A stretch of DNA of 64,000 nt from Gemmatimonas sp. (GCA_011390805.1 JAABRT010000010.1:1-64000); one strand, 5' to 3'. Shown: positions 1 to 9,734, counted from the first letter of the stretch. Notes: generated from the sequence alone by a model not told the origin. Numbers and translations are program-made.

Positions 1-2769
1 GCCGTCGCAGTCCTGAGCGCATGTAGTGGTGGTGATGGTGGTGGCACTACAGAGCCGGAAGGTGATTTCGCATTCAGCATTGCGCCCTCCACGGTCAGCG
101 TACAGCAGGGGGAGAGCGGCACGATCACGGCCTCCGTGTCACGCACGGGTGGCTTTACCGGAGCGGTTACCGGAAGTGCGGAAGGTCTGCCTGCGGGTGT
201 GACGCTCACGCCTATCGCGTTTGCGCCAGGCATCACGACGTCCGCGTTGACGGTAAACGCGGCCGCCACTGCGGCCCCCGGCACGTATTCCGTAACACTG
301 CGCGCACAGGCTGCTGGTGTGTCAACAAAGCAGACCACGCTGTCGGTTACGGTAACGGCAGCGCCTGTTCCCTCGGCGACGCTGGCCATCAATCCCAATG
401 CGATCAGCGTGCAGGCGGGTGCAAACGGCACGTCGCAGGCCACGATTACGCGTGGCGGTGGATTTGCGGGCGCACTCACGCTCACCGCAACCGGAGCACC
501 GGCGGGCATGACGGTGACGGCGCCTGTGATTGCGGCCGGCAGTACCACATCGGCCATTACGGTAAACGTGGGCGCCGCCGTTGCGCCCGGTGCGTACCCG
601 ATCACGCTTACCGCGGCTGGCACCGGCATTACTGCGCCAACAGCCACGCTCACGGTGACGGTGACTGCGGCCCCGGTTCCGGCGGCCACCCTCGCGATCA
701 ACCCCACAGCGGTCACGATTGCGGCGGGTTCCTCAGGCACATCGCAGGCTACGATCACGCGTAGCGGTGGGTTTGCCGGTGCCGTCACGCTTACAAGCAG
801 CGGTGCACCGGCTGGTATGACCGTTGCCGCACCAGTGATTGCGGCCGGCTCGACAACGTCCACGGTGACGGTAACCGTTGGCGCCACGGTCGCGGCAGGT
901 GCGTACCCGATTACCGTACGCGCCAATGGGACGGGGATCAGCGAAGTGACGGCCACGCTCACGGTCACTGTTTCCGCGGCGCCCGGCTATGCGGTCACGC
1001 TCAATCCGACAGCGGTGACTGTGGCGCCCGGAGCGCAGAGCACGAGCGCGATCACGATCACGCGCACTGGTGGGTTTACCGGCGCGCTGACGTTTGCATT
1101 GCAGGGCAATCCGCCGGCGGGCGTAGTACTCACCCTTCCCTCAGGTCCGGTTACGGCCGCAACGAGTCAGATCACCGTGTCTGTTGGTGCGCAGGTTGCA
1201 GCAGGAAGCTATCCGCTCACGATCAACGTCACGGGCAGCGGTGTGCCCGCGAGCACCGTCACGCTCACACTCACGGTGCCGAGTCTGGGTGGCTTGTCGC
1301 TCTCGACATCACCTGCAACGGTATCGGTGACACAAGGGCAGACGGCGCAGACCACGCTCACCGTGACGCGCGTTGCGCCGCTGGTTGCTCCGGTTCAGGT
1401 CACGGTAAGCGGTTTGCCCAACGGGGTCACGGCATCAGTGAATCCAAACCCGGTCACGGGTGCCACGGCCACCATCACCTTTACGGCCACGGCCGGTGCA
1501 GCCGTTGGCAACGTCAACGCGACGATCACCGGTTCAGGCGGTGGTGTAACGTCTGCGCCGGTCACCTTGCCCGTCACCGTCGCGGCGAGTGGCGGCGGTG
1601 GCGGTTCCGGAAACGTGACGTACAACTTCTGTTCGATCAGTGGATTGCCGGCATTCGTGGCCTACCAGGATGGCAACGGGCCGTGGGTGCGCGCGACGGC
1701 GGGTGCGAACAACAGCTATTCGTTCAACATTGCCAGCGGTCGCGGCGGTGTGGCGTACGTGATCACGAGCGGCTTTGGCTCCGATATGGAAGTGGAGTTC
1801 GGGACCACGGCTGAGCTGAACGCCTATGGCAGTGATGATTGTGACGGAACGATCACCACAGGTCGTACCTTCACCGGCACGGTCGCGGGAGCGGGTCCGG
1901 CTGATTTTGTGTCGATCGTGGCCGGTGGCGCTTTCACGCAGGTCATCCCTGGCGTCTCCAGCAACTTCACGATTGAGAACGTTGCGCCGGGGCCGTTTGA
2001 CCTGCTGGCCACGCGTCTCAGCGCACTGAATGGCACCGGCAAGTTCTTCATTCGCCGCAATCTCAACCCGCCAAACAACAGCGCGCTGCCCACCATCGAT
2101 TTCAACAGCGCCGATGCATTCGATCCGGTACAACGCGCACTCACGGTGAACAACGCACTCGGTCAGGAACTGGCAACGCTCGGCTTGTATGTGCTGCAAG
2201 GCGGATCGGGAGGAGCGATCTACTTCGTTGATATTGCGCCATCATCCGTAACGACCCGCAATTGGTTCGGCGTGCCTAACGACCGCCGTGCGGCGGGTGA
2301 CTTCCACCTGCTCGGCGCGGTGGCATACTCAGCGCAGAACGACGAGGACACGCGTTCGGTGTTGCGTGTGTTCAGAGAGGCCACCGATCAGACCCTGACC
2401 CTGCCGGCGCCGTTGGGTAATGTGACGGTCACGTCGCTGGGAGCGGCGGGCGGAAACGCCCGGCTGCGTACGAGCTACACGGCGCAGGCTGACTACAACA
2501 GTCAATGGCTGGTGGGGTATGCGCAGGGCGCGTCCAGCGTCTCCATTCTCGCCTCATCCGGCTACATCGGGGGATCGGCGGTGGTGCTTGACGTGCCGGA
2601 CCTCAGCGGTCTCACCGGCTGGAACAGCACGTGGGGATTGAGCGCCGGAACCAGTACGCAGTGGCAGTTCACGGCGTCGGGATACTCGGTGTCTGCCTTC
2701 GGTGCGCCGCAGATCGAAGAAGGTGCGCTGATCCGATCGGCCACGATCAATGGCACGATCACTCCGTAA
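1..2769 (+). CDS. Ig-like repeat lipoprotein, 5' end outside window
   Basis: The reading frame is open from base 1, so the true start lies upstream of the window. The first codons read AVAVLSAC followed by SGGDGGG, which looks like the end of a lipoprotein signal with the lipobox Cys at bases 22-24. Five imperfect repeats of about 95-100 residues follow (roughly bases 65-1600). Each starts near NP-x-A-V/I-x-V and contains a GGF-x-G-A/T motif and an A-P-G-x-Y-x-I/V-T motif, as in bacterial Ig-like surface modules. A Gly-rich linker (about 1590-1612) separates them from a unique C-terminal region of about 385 residues that I do not recognise. It is probably anchored to the outer membrane and surface-exposed, but its ligand is unknown. 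A strong hairpin follows the stop. Confidence 0.8.
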   Translation, partial: AVAVLSACSGGDGGGTTEPEGDFAFSIAPSTVSVQQGESGTITASVSRTGGFTGAVTGSAEGLPAGVTLTPIAFAPGITTSALTVNAAATAAPGTYSVTLRAQAAGVSTKQTTLSVTVTAAPVPSATLAINPNAISVQAGANGTSQATITRGGGFAGALTLTATGAPAGMTVTAPVIAAGSTTSAITVNVGAAVAPGAYPITLTAAGTGITAPTATLTVTVTAAPVPAATLAINPTAVTIAAGSSGTSQATITRSGGFAGAVTLTSSGAPAGMTVAAPVIAAGSTTSTVTVTVGATVAAGAYPITVRANGTGISEVTATLTVTVSAAPGYAVTLNPTAVTVAPGAQSTSAITITRTGGFTGALTFALQGNPPAGVVLTLPSGPVTAATSQITVSVGAQVAAGSYPLTINVTGSGVPASTVTLTLTVPSLGGLSLSTSPATVSVTQGQTAQTTLTVTRVAPLVAPVQVTVSGLPNGVTASVNPNPVTGATATITFTATAGAAVGNVNATITGSGGGVTSAPVTLPVTVAASGGGGGSGNVTYNFCSISGLPAFVAYQDGNGPWVRATAGANNSYSFNIASGRGGVAYVITSGFGSDMEVEFGTTAELNAYGSDDCDGTITTGRTFTGTVAGAGPADFVSIVAGGAFTQVIPGVSSNFTIENVAPGPFDLLATRLSALNGTGKFFIRRNLNPPNNSALPTIDFNSADAFDPVQRALTVNNALGQELATLGLYVLQGGSGGAIYFVDIAPSSVTTRNWFGVPNDRRAAGDFHLLGAVAYSAQNDEDTRSVLRVFREATDQTLTLPAPLGNVTVTSLGAAGGNARLRTSYTAQADYNSQWLVGYAQGASSVSILASSGYIGGSAVVLDVPDLSGLTGWNSTWGLSAGTSTQWQFTASGYSVSAFGAPQIEEGALIRSATINGTITP

Positions 2770-2814
2770 CTCTTTGCGTTTGCCGTAACCACGGCAGCGT
2801 TTGTGTGTAGTTTC

Positions 2815-2854
2815 CGATCGGGGAGCACGTCGTTGTGACGTGGCTCCCCGATCG
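2815..2854 (+). terminator. Long hairpin after the Ig-like lipoprotein gene
   Basis: Bases 2815-2826 are perfectly complementary to 2843-2854 (12 bp), and the stem continues with 2827-2831 pairing to 2837-2841 past one bulged G. It lies 45 bp after the stop codon. There is no U tract, so it could be an intrinsic terminator of poor type or an mRNA-stabilising hairpin. Confidence 0.55.
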
Positions 2855-2892
2855 TCGTTACATGACGTTGTTCTCCAATCGTCGTTACATGA
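2851..2892. repeat. Two direct copies of a 15-mer
   Basis: ATCGTCGTTACATGA occurs at 2851-2865 and again at 2878-2892, a 27-bp period, just upstream of the transglutaminase-like gene. The first copy overlaps the 3' arm of the preceding hairpin. It may be a tandem binding site for a regulator or a decayed repeat. Confidence 0.6.
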
Positions 2893-2947
2893 GACGATGT
2901 GTGCGTTGATGTAGTACTGCAGCGCGTTGACCTTCAGCCCCCGCCGC

Positions 2948-4990
2948 ATGCGCCGATTTGTCGCCGAGTCGCATCTGCTTCTTTCTGTTCCGGGCCGTCA
3001 GTTGCTTCGCCCGATGGCGTGTGCGCTGATCGCCTGCAGTGTGCCTGGTATCACGCCTTACGTGATGCCGCTCGCAGCACAGACTGCGTCAGGCGCAGCG
3101 CTGAGTGCGCAGCCCAGTGACTCCGTGACCCGATGGGCTGTGAATCCATCAAATGCGGGCAACATCGGACTTGTCGTACTGCTCGACGCCATGGATGCGC
3201 ACGTAGAGCCTGACGGCACCGGTCGCCGCACGATGCGCAGTGTGGTGCAGGTGCTGCAGCAAAACGCCGTGAGCGGCGTGGCGGAACGACGGTTCAGCTG
3301 GCAGCCCGGCCGGCAGGATTTGCGGGTGGACTGGGTGCGCGTACTGCGCCCCGATGGCACAGTCATCAGTAACGCGCCCAGCACTGACCAAAGCAGCGAC
3401 GCCACGGCGGGGATGCAGAATCCGATCTATCTCGACAGCCGCACCCGTCGGCTTTCACTGTCGGGCGTGGCGCCCAATACCATTGTCGATGTGCAGCACA
3501 CCGTGGTGGACAGTGCGCCGTGGCGCGATGGCGATTTCCTGATTGGCTGGCGATTCTCACCGGTCACGCCACTGCGCGTGTCACAGCTGCGTGTGTCGGT
3601 GCCGGCATCGTTTACGCCGAGAATCATTGAAGACAATCTCACGTTTCGACGACAGGAACGTGAAGCCGATGGACGTCGCACTTACGAGTGGCGCATCACG
3701 CAGCCGCAGGTGATCCGGCCGGCTCCATTCGCGCCCGCTGACGACGATGTACGCATGGCCGTGACGCTGTCGTCACCGCAGCCGTGGGACTCGGTGACCA
3801 GCTGGTACAACGCGCTGGCACGCGATCGGTACAACGTGACGCCGGAAGTGGCGGGGACACTCGACAGCATTGCACGTGGCGCGACAACACGAGCTGATTC
3901 GCTGCGTGCATTGCATCGCTGGATTTCACAGGATATCCGCTACGTATCGGTGTCACTCGGCCTGGGTGGTTATCAGCCGCGGAGCGCAAGTGAAGTGATC
4001 AGTACCGGCTACGGCGACTGCAAAGACAAAACGTCGTTGTTCGTTGCGGCTGCACGGCACTGGGGATGGGACGCACGGGCCGTGTTGCTCAACTCAGGTG
4101 GTGTGCGCGATGCGATGCCGGTAGCGATTTCACGTTTCAACCACGTGATCGCGGCCGTTGCGGAGAGCGATGGCAGCTACACCTTCACCGATCTCACGGC
4201 ATCCACGATTCCGTACGGCGATTTGCCGGCCAGCTATCGGGGCGCGTTTGGTGTTGTGGTGAAGCCCGATGGACTGGCCGACACGCTCCGGTTTCCAGAG
4301 CGTGCGAGCGATTCCACCGGTACATCGGTTACACTCACCGCCACCCTGCGCGCCGATGGCCGCATGGACATGCGGGTAGATGACCAACCGCGCGGCGACG
4401 CGGCGTGGGCGATGCGTGCCGCGTTTTACAATCCTCTCGATTCGGCGCGTCAGGCCACCGGCCTGCGCAGTCTCGCCAACACCTATTTGCCCGAGTCAAC
4501 AGCAGATTCGCTGGAGGTGTTTGAAGGGCGTGACTTCTCGGCAACCGCAAGGCTGCAAGTCGTAATGCGCAACGGGCGTGGTGCACGGGCGGCGGGGCCG
4601 GTGTGGCTGTTGCACCTGCCCACACCATTCCGTCAATTCGCACGTGGTACCGCCAATACGGCGCGGGAGCTGGAGGCACAGGCGGCCCGTGTGCTCCCCA
4701 TCGATTCACGACTCGTGATCGGACCACGCACGATGCAAGCGGAATACCGCGTGACGCTGCCCGACGGATGGAAGGCCCAACTGCCACCACCAATCGTGGC
4801 GACAAGTTTCTTTGGCGCGTATGAGAGTTCGTATCGCATGGAGGGACAGGAGCTGATCATGCGTCGCGAACTGCGCGGGCGGGACACCGGCATTCAGCCG
4901 TCGCAGCGCATTGCCGAAGTGATTGCCTGGATGCGGGCGGTGGCGGTTGATGATCTGGAGTATGTGACACTGGTGCCGGGTGAACGGTGA
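2948..4990 (+). CDS. DUF3857 and transglutaminase-like exported protein
   Basis: This 680-residue protein has an N-terminal segment with a hydrophobic stretch and an AQTASGA-like cleavage region, so export is likely. The first half matches the DUF3857 type (a beta-rich domain that accompanies transglutaminase folds). The middle holds the transglutaminase core: Cys358 in GYGDCKDKT, His399 in FNHV and Asp415 in FTDLTAS, the expected Cys-His-Asp order. I chose ATG 2948. An in-frame TTG at 2927 would add seven residues, and neither start has a clear ribosome-binding site. In this family the core may act as a peptidase or cross-linker on envelope proteins. The substrate cannot be read from the sequence. 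Confidence 0.8.
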   Translation: MRRFVAESHLLLSVPGRQLLRPMACALIACSVPGITPYVMPLAAQTASGAALSAQPSDSVTRWAVNPSNAGNIGLVVLLDAMDAHVEPDGTGRRTMRSVVQVLQQNAVSGVAERRFSWQPGRQDLRVDWVRVLRPDGTVISNAPSTDQSSDATAGMQNPIYLDSRTRRLSLSGVAPNTIVDVQHTVVDSAPWRDGDFLIGWRFSPVTPLRVSQLRVSVPASFTPRIIEDNLTFRRQEREADGRRTYEWRITQPQVIRPAPFAPADDDVRMAVTLSSPQPWDSVTSWYNALARDRYNVTPEVAGTLDSIARGATTRADSLRALHRWISQDIRYVSVSLGLGGYQPRSASEVISTGYGDCKDKTSLFVAAARHWGWDARAVLLNSGGVRDAMPVAISRFNHVIAAVAESDGSYTFTDLTASTIPYGDLPASYRGAFGVVVKPDGLADTLRFPERASDSTGTSVTLTATLRADGRMDMRVDDQPRGDAAWAMRAAFYNPLDSARQATGLRSLANTYLPESTADSLEVFEGRDFSATARLQVVMRNGRGARAAGPVWLLHLPTPFRQFARGTANTARELEAQAARVLPIDSRLVIGPRTMQAEYRVTLPDGWKAQLPPPIVATSFFGAYESSYRMEGQELIMRRELRGRDTGIQPSQRIAEVIAWMRAVAVDDLEYVTLVPGER

Positions 4991-5160
4991 ACTGTGAACA
5001 GTTTACGGTGGAGGTTCAACGGCCGTTTGACTGCGTTCTGGGTGAGGGTGGGCGGTAAACAGTTCACGGTGTTTTCGAACCGTTAACCGTTTACAGCGAA
5101 GCTCAGCTGAACACGCAGCCATACGGTTTTAGACCGCAAACCGTTTACAGTTTACCGCCG
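4983..5160. repeat. Cluster of short inverted and direct repeats
   Basis: The 229-bp gap between two convergent genes is filled with variants of one motif. AACTG/CAGTT arms at 4990-5003 form a small palindrome. GGCGGTAAAC at 5051-5060 is the exact inverse of 5150-5159. AACCGTTTACAG is repeated directly at 5085-5096 and 5139-5150. The first unit begins at the stop codon of the upstream gene. It resembles a REP/BIME-like intergenic array that could act as a bidirectional terminator. Confidence 0.6.
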
Positions 5161-5219
5161 TCCGAAAACGCAGTCACACGTTTGTTCAACACACTCTCCT
5201 GCCGCCTGCCGCCGCATCA

Positions 5220-7187
5220 TCAGTAATCCACCGGCCGCAAGTACGATTCCCCGATCGCCGTATTGCTCAACAGCGCCACCGATGGACCGCGACGTTTCCA
5301 GTGGGTGTTGTCCAGTTTCTGGCAGACAAGCCGTACATCAGCGGAACGGAATCCGCGCGCGATCAATGCATCAGCCGACCAGCCGTGCAGCAACCAGTGC
5401 AGCAACTCATCGGCCTTGGCGTAGCTGATCCCCAGATCGCCTTCGTCTGTCTGACCCTTGATGAGATCAGCGGTTGGCGGCTTGTCAATGATCACATCGG
5501 GCACACCGAGATGGCGCGCCAGCTGTTGCACCTGCGTCTTGTACAGATCGCCCAGCGGATTCACCGGTGGCGAGTCGTCACCGTGCCACGTGTAATAGCC
5601 AAACAGCCGCTCGGTTTTGTTGCCGGTGCCGATGGGCAGCGCGCGGTGTTTGGCAGACAGATCAAACAGCGCGATCATGCGGATGCGTGACATCACGTTG
5701 CCGCGTCGCGTCGCATCTGCATCGGGCTGCGCGCTGAAATAGCCGTCAACCGCCGCCGAGATATCAATCGTGTGCGACGCCAATCCGAGTGCGTCAACAA
5801 CAAGCTGGGCATGATCGAGCGATTCGCTGCTTGAGGAGCGGTACGGCAGGCGCACCGCCATCACATTATCGGCGCCGAATGCACGCACTGCGAGATACGT
5901 ACTCACGGCTGAATCAATGCCGCCGGACAATCCGATGACGGCCTTTCTGTATCCTCGACGGGCAAACTCTTCGCGCAGGAACCCTGTCAGCCATTGCTCG
6001 GTCATGGCCGGGTCAATGGTGAGTGGTGGTGGGCCACCGTGCTCGCGCAGCGTGACACGCGTTACCGAAACGGTGTCCGGCACAGCCGGCGAGATGTCCG
6101 GACGCACCGCGGGCTGCTGCGCGGACTGTGCGTTATTGTCGTCAGCTTCCGGTGCTGCACCTGTGGGAACAGAAAACTCACCGGTGTGAAACGCACTTGC
6201 ATCGAGCACAAGGTCGGCTGCTGCCGGCTCTGCGCCATCGTACTGCAACACCGAGGGTTCCCTGGTGCGTACCACGCGCAACTGTTCAAGCACATGGGGC
6301 AGCGCCACCCGCAGATCAGCCAGTAATGGCGAATCGCTGCGGGCACGCACCAGGTCATCAAGATCAAGTGTCGCAATGAGCAGATGTTCTTCCCACTCCG
6401 GCGCGCGGGCACGCACATCACCCGACGGTCCTACGATCATGGAGTTGCCGAAGAAGCGCTTGCCGCCCTCGGTACCCACAAGATTGGCGTAGCTGGTAAA
6501 CACACCATGTTCATCGGCGATATCGCGCATGAGACGTTCCCAGCGAGCGGCACTGGCCGGACCCGCCACACCATCCTCCCGCGGATATGTACCGCGCGCC
6601 GGCGCCGCGCTCACGACAAACACCACCTGTGCATCATCGAGTGCCGCAATCGTGCCCGACAAGGAATGCCAGGCATCTTCACAAATGAGCATGGCCGCGC
6701 GCCCCCACGCTGTTTCAAACGCGCGCAAGCTGCTGCCGCGCTCTACAAAGCGCTCTTCGTCAAACAGCCCGTATGTGGGCAGATAGTTTTTGCGGTGCAC
6801 ATGGCGCACCACCGGTGGTCCGTCAGGTTGTCCGATCGTGATGTACGCAACGCTGTTGTAGAGCGTGTCGCGCCAGCGCTCGTAAAAACCCACAATCACG
6901 TCTACTGTGACCGGAAGCCGTCGCTGTTCGGCACAGGCCAGCAGATATGCGTCGTCGAGGTCGTTGGCGAGCGTTCCCGTCGTCACGGCCAGATCGCGTA
7001 CGCCGCCCTCCACGAAGTAACCGGAGAGCGCGGTCTCCGGAAACTGTACCACCTGCGGACAGGGCTCGGCGAGCGTCGCCTGTGCGCACAGGCGGCCAAG
7101 GCGGGCGATGTTGGCGCCAAGGTCCCGCTTGCGCGGGGCGAACTGACAGACCGCGAGGGTCAGTGGACGAATTGATTCAGCAGACAT
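5220..7187 (-). CDS. nadE: Glutamine-dependent NAD+ synthetase
   Basis: The product (655 aa) amidates nicotinic acid adenine dinucleotide to NAD+ with glutamine as nitrogen donor, the last step of NAD synthesis. The N-terminal nitrilase-like glutaminase domain shows the full triad: Glu51 in QFPET, Lys133 in RKNYLP and Cys169 in LICED. The C-terminal synthetase domain carries the ATP pyrophosphatase P-loop SGGIDS beginning at residue 421. Length is normal for the two-domain type. Between the domains, around residues 340-380, lies a low-complexity linker. The gene is divergent from the penicillin-binding protein gene, and no good ribosome-binding site precedes the ATG. Confidence 0.95.
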   Translation of the reverse strand: MSAESIRPLTLAVCQFAPRKRDLGANIARLGRLCAQATLAEPCPQVVQFPETALSGYFVEGGVRDLAVTTGTLANDLDDAYLLACAEQRRLPVTVDVIVGFYERWRDTLYNSVAYITIGQPDGPPVVRHVHRKNYLPTYGLFDEERFVERGSSLRAFETAWGRAAMLICEDAWHSLSGTIAALDDAQVVFVVSAAPARGTYPREDGVAGPASAARWERLMRDIADEHGVFTSYANLVGTEGGKRFFGNSMIVGPSGDVRARAPEWEEHLLIATLDLDDLVRARSDSPLLADLRVALPHVLEQLRVVRTREPSVLQYDGAEPAAADLVLDASAFHTGEFSVPTGAAPEADDNNAQSAQQPAVRPDISPAVPDTVSVTRVTLREHGGPPPLTIDPAMTEQWLTGFLREEFARRGYRKAVIGLSGGIDSAVSTYLAVRAFGADNVMAVRLPYRSSSSESLDHAQLVVDALGLASHTIDISAAVDGYFSAQPDADATRRGNVMSRIRMIALFDLSAKHRALPIGTGNKTERLFGYYTWHGDDSPPVNPLGDLYKTQVQQLARHLGVPDVIIDKPPTADLIKGQTDEGDLGISYAKADELLHWLLHGWSADALIARGFRSADVRLVCQKLDNTHWKRRGPSVALLSNTAIGESYLRPVDY

Positions 7188-7353
7188 ACACCAAGCTGAT
7201 GTGACCCGCGTCGCCGATCAACTCGTGGCGGGCGGGGTATTTTGCGATATGCACCCTGCAATGCCTGTAAAACGCTGCGATCGTGCTGCACGTGCCGAGC
7301 CACGTGCGCTGTTGCAGTGCCCGCTGCGGTCACGGAATCTGTGGAACACATAC

Positions 7354-9363
7354 ATGACGCGACGATCGTCTTGGCTGTCGCTCGCTGCATCCCTGATGCT
7401 CGTGCCGCTCTCGGCGTCGCAGCTGTCGGCACAACCGTCCGACCCGTCCCGCATTATCGAAGCGCCGCAGGTGTCGCTCGTGCTGGCCCAGAATGGCTCA
7501 CTGCTGGGGGAGTTCGGCGCTGAAAAACGGCTGTCCGTTCCCTTGGCCTCGCTGCCGCGCCACGTCGGCCAGGCGTTTGTGGCCGTCGAAGACAAGCGCT
7601 TCTACCAGCATGATGGCGTGGATCTGGTGGGTGTCGCCGCCGCCATCAAGGATGCCGCGACCAGCGGCGACCTTCGTGGGGCCAGCACCATTACCCAGCT
7701 GCTGGTGGGCAACATGCACCCCGACATCATTGATCGACGTGACCGGTCGATCTCGCGCAAGTTGCGGGAACAGCAGGCCGCCCGCGAGATGGAGAAGCGT
7801 TACTCCAAAGCGCAGATCCTTGAAGCGTTTCTGAATCAGATCCCGTTTGGCCGCGGCTATCATGGCGTGGAGATGGCGGCCCGCCACTATTTCGGAAAAC
7901 CTGCGGCGCAGCTTTCGGTTGCCGAAGCCGCATCGCTGGCCGCCATGCCCAAGAGTCCGGTACAGTACGATCCGGTGCGCAATCCGGCGCGCAATCGCGA
8001 ACGGCGCAATCTGGTGCTCTCACTGATGCGCGACCAGGGATACATCACCCCCGCGCAGGCCACAGCGGCGCAAAACGAGCCGCTGCGTGTCGCGCCCAAT
8101 CTCGGCGTCGTTCACGCGCCCTGGGTGGTGGACGTGGTGCGTGTGCAGGCTGAACGCGCCGGTCTGCGTGTGCAGGACGGTGGTCTGATTGTGCACACCA
8201 CAATCGATCCCATCGCGCAACAGGCCGCGGTGGCCGCCCTGGCCGGCACGCTGGCCGAGGTAGAGTCGCGTCCGGGGTGGAAACATGGACGGTGCGCCGC
8301 GGGTGCGGGCTCCAGCACATGTTTGCAGGGCGCCGTCGTGGCGCTCGATGCCTTTTCGGGCGACGTGCGCGCGCTGGTTGGGGGGAGGGATTATTCGTCT
8401 TCCACGTTTAACCGCGCGGTTGACGCCAACCGGCAACCGGGCAGCAGTTTCAAGCCCTTTGTGTACGCCGCCGCAGTCGCGCAGGGCATCACTGCCAGTT
8501 CACTCGTCGGTGATACCGCACTCAATCTGCTGCTCCCGGAGGGGCGCTACTACGCCCCCACCAACGCCGACGGCACGTTTCTGGGCGAGATGACAATGCG
8601 CGAAGCGTTGGCCCGATCGCGCAATCCCGTGGCGGTGGATCTCGGGCAGCGTGTCACAATCGACAGTGTGGCCATTCTGGCTGAGCGCGCGGGGCTGCGT
8701 ACACCGGTGGCGCGATTTCCCTCAAGCGCCTTGGGAGCGAGTGTGGTGCAGCCGCTCGACTTTGTGGCGGCCTACGCGATGTTTGCCAACGGGGGCATGG
8801 GTGTCGAACCGCGTTTCATCACGCGTGTTGAAGATCCCACGGGACACGTGCTGTACGAAACACGTCCATCCACCCCACGTCCCGCGGTTGATCCCCGGGT
8901 GGCGTTTGTGGTGCGCGACATGATGCGTGATGCCGTGGAGCGTGGCACCGGTACGGCCGCGCGTCGCCTGGTACCCTCGTCAGTGCCCTTAGCCGGAAAA
9001 ACCGGCACCAGCAACGACAACGCGGATGTGTGGTTTGTGGGCATGACACCATCGCTCGTGGCCGGTGCGTGGCTGGGCTTCGATACACCGCGCACGATCA
9101 CGCCGGGAGCGGCCGGCGGTTCACTGGCCGCACCGATTGTGGGACAGTTGTTGTCTGCCGTGCCCGTGTCCCGGAGTGCACAAACGTGGGAAGCGCCGGC
9201 GGGATTGGTTTCGGTGTCCCTCGACCGCCTGACGGGGCGCGACGCGGACGATCTGACGCCGCCTGACCGCCGGTACACCGAATGGTTTCTTGATGGTACG
9301 GAGCCTGGCGCAGCGCGCAGCTGGCCGTGGACGCTCTTCCGACTCGGCCCGATCGGTCATTAG
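7354..9363 (+). CDS. Class A penicillin-binding protein
   Basis: This is a bifunctional peptidoglycan synthase of 669 aa that acts outside the cytoplasmic membrane. The glycosyltransferase 51 domain has the catalytic Glu79 in VEDKRFYQHDG, then GASTITQ and the RKLREQ region. The transpeptidase domain has Ser364 of SSFK, an SRN motif and Lys549 of KTGTS, so all penicillin-binding motifs are present. The frame is open back to a GTG at 7201, but ATG 7354 begins a proper signal sequence ending SQLSAQ, so I take it as the start. The hydrophobic stretch looks cleavable rather than a permanent anchor, which is unusual for class A enzymes. A hairpin follows the gene. Confidence 0.9.
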   Translation: MTRRSSWLSLAASLMLVPLSASQLSAQPSDPSRIIEAPQVSLVLAQNGSLLGEFGAEKRLSVPLASLPRHVGQAFVAVEDKRFYQHDGVDLVGVAAAIKDAATSGDLRGASTITQLLVGNMHPDIIDRRDRSISRKLREQQAAREMEKRYSKAQILEAFLNQIPFGRGYHGVEMAARHYFGKPAAQLSVAEAASLAAMPKSPVQYDPVRNPARNRERRNLVLSLMRDQGYITPAQATAAQNEPLRVAPNLGVVHAPWVVDVVRVQAERAGLRVQDGGLIVHTTIDPIAQQAAVAALAGTLAEVESRPGWKHGRCAAGAGSSTCLQGAVVALDAFSGDVRALVGGRDYSSSTFNRAVDANRQPGSSFKPFVYAAAVAQGITASSLVGDTALNLLLPEGRYYAPTNADGTFLGEMTMREALARSRNPVAVDLGQRVTIDSVAILAERAGLRTPVARFPSSALGASVVQPLDFVAAYAMFANGGMGVEPRFITRVEDPTGHVLYETRPSTPRPAVDPRVAFVVRDMMRDAVERGTGTAARRLVPSSVPLAGKTGTSNDNADVWFVGMTPSLVAGAWLGFDTPRTITPGAAGGSLAAPIVGQLLSAVPVSRSAQTWEAPAGLVSVSLDRLTGRDADDLTPPDRRYTEWFLDGTEPGAARSWPWTLFRLGPIGH

Positions 9364-9411
9364 CCGGAGCCGTCGGACGTCAGTTTGTGCGATTGCGAGT
9401 CAGGTGGGAGA

Positions 9412-9436
9412 ACGGCCACGTGTTGAAACGTGCCGT
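9412..9436 (+). terminator. Hairpin between convergent genes
   Basis: ACGG and CACGT (9412-9415, 9417-9421) pair with ACGTG and CCGT (9428-9436), with one bulged C and a six-base loop. It lies between the convergent PBP and WYL-like genes, and no T-run is evident. Confidence 0.4.
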
Positions 9437-9461
9437 GACCGCTCAACGCCCTGAGTAAAGG

Positions 9462-9734
9462 CTAGAGATCGATTGGACGCCGCGGACGGAACTCGCCGTC
9501 GGTGACTTCGACCTTGCGGATATCCGCCAGCGGAATCGTGCGAAACTCGTTGCGAAACAGTGAGAACACCACCACCTCGCCGTTCTCGATTGCGTACGGC
9601 TCGTAGCTGCGTTCGTATTCGGTCTCCCCGCTTTCAGCCGAGTAGCGAACACGCGCACGCACCTTCAGGTGCTGACGTCCCGCTTCTCGCAGCGTCGATT
9701 CCACGGTCGTCATGGGAATGGACAGATCATTCAT
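9462..9734 (-). CDS. Small stand-alone WYL-like domain protein
   Basis: The frame is open further upstream, but the ATG at 9732-9734 is preceded by a strong CCGGAGGAACC ribosome-binding site and gives a 90-residue protein. Its sequence has an early Tyr, then YEPYAIENGEVVVFSL, RTIPLADIRKVEVT and a closing F-x-PR. This is the layout of a WYL domain, the ligand- or nucleic-acid-sensing fold usually found behind a helix-turn-helix. Here no DNA-binding domain is present. It may be a free sensory or adaptor module. The WYL call is by pattern only. Confidence 0.55.
   Translation of the reverse strand: MNDLSIPMTTVESTLREAGRQHLKVRARVRYSAESGETEYERSYEPYAIENGEVVVFSLFRNEFRTIPLADIRKVEVTDGEFRPRRPIDL

Noticed and set aside
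65-1600. Regular repeats at the window start considered as a CRISPR-like array
   Set aside because: Period is about 290-300 bp and the repeats are translated as Ig-like domains with codon-level divergence, so they are protein repeats.
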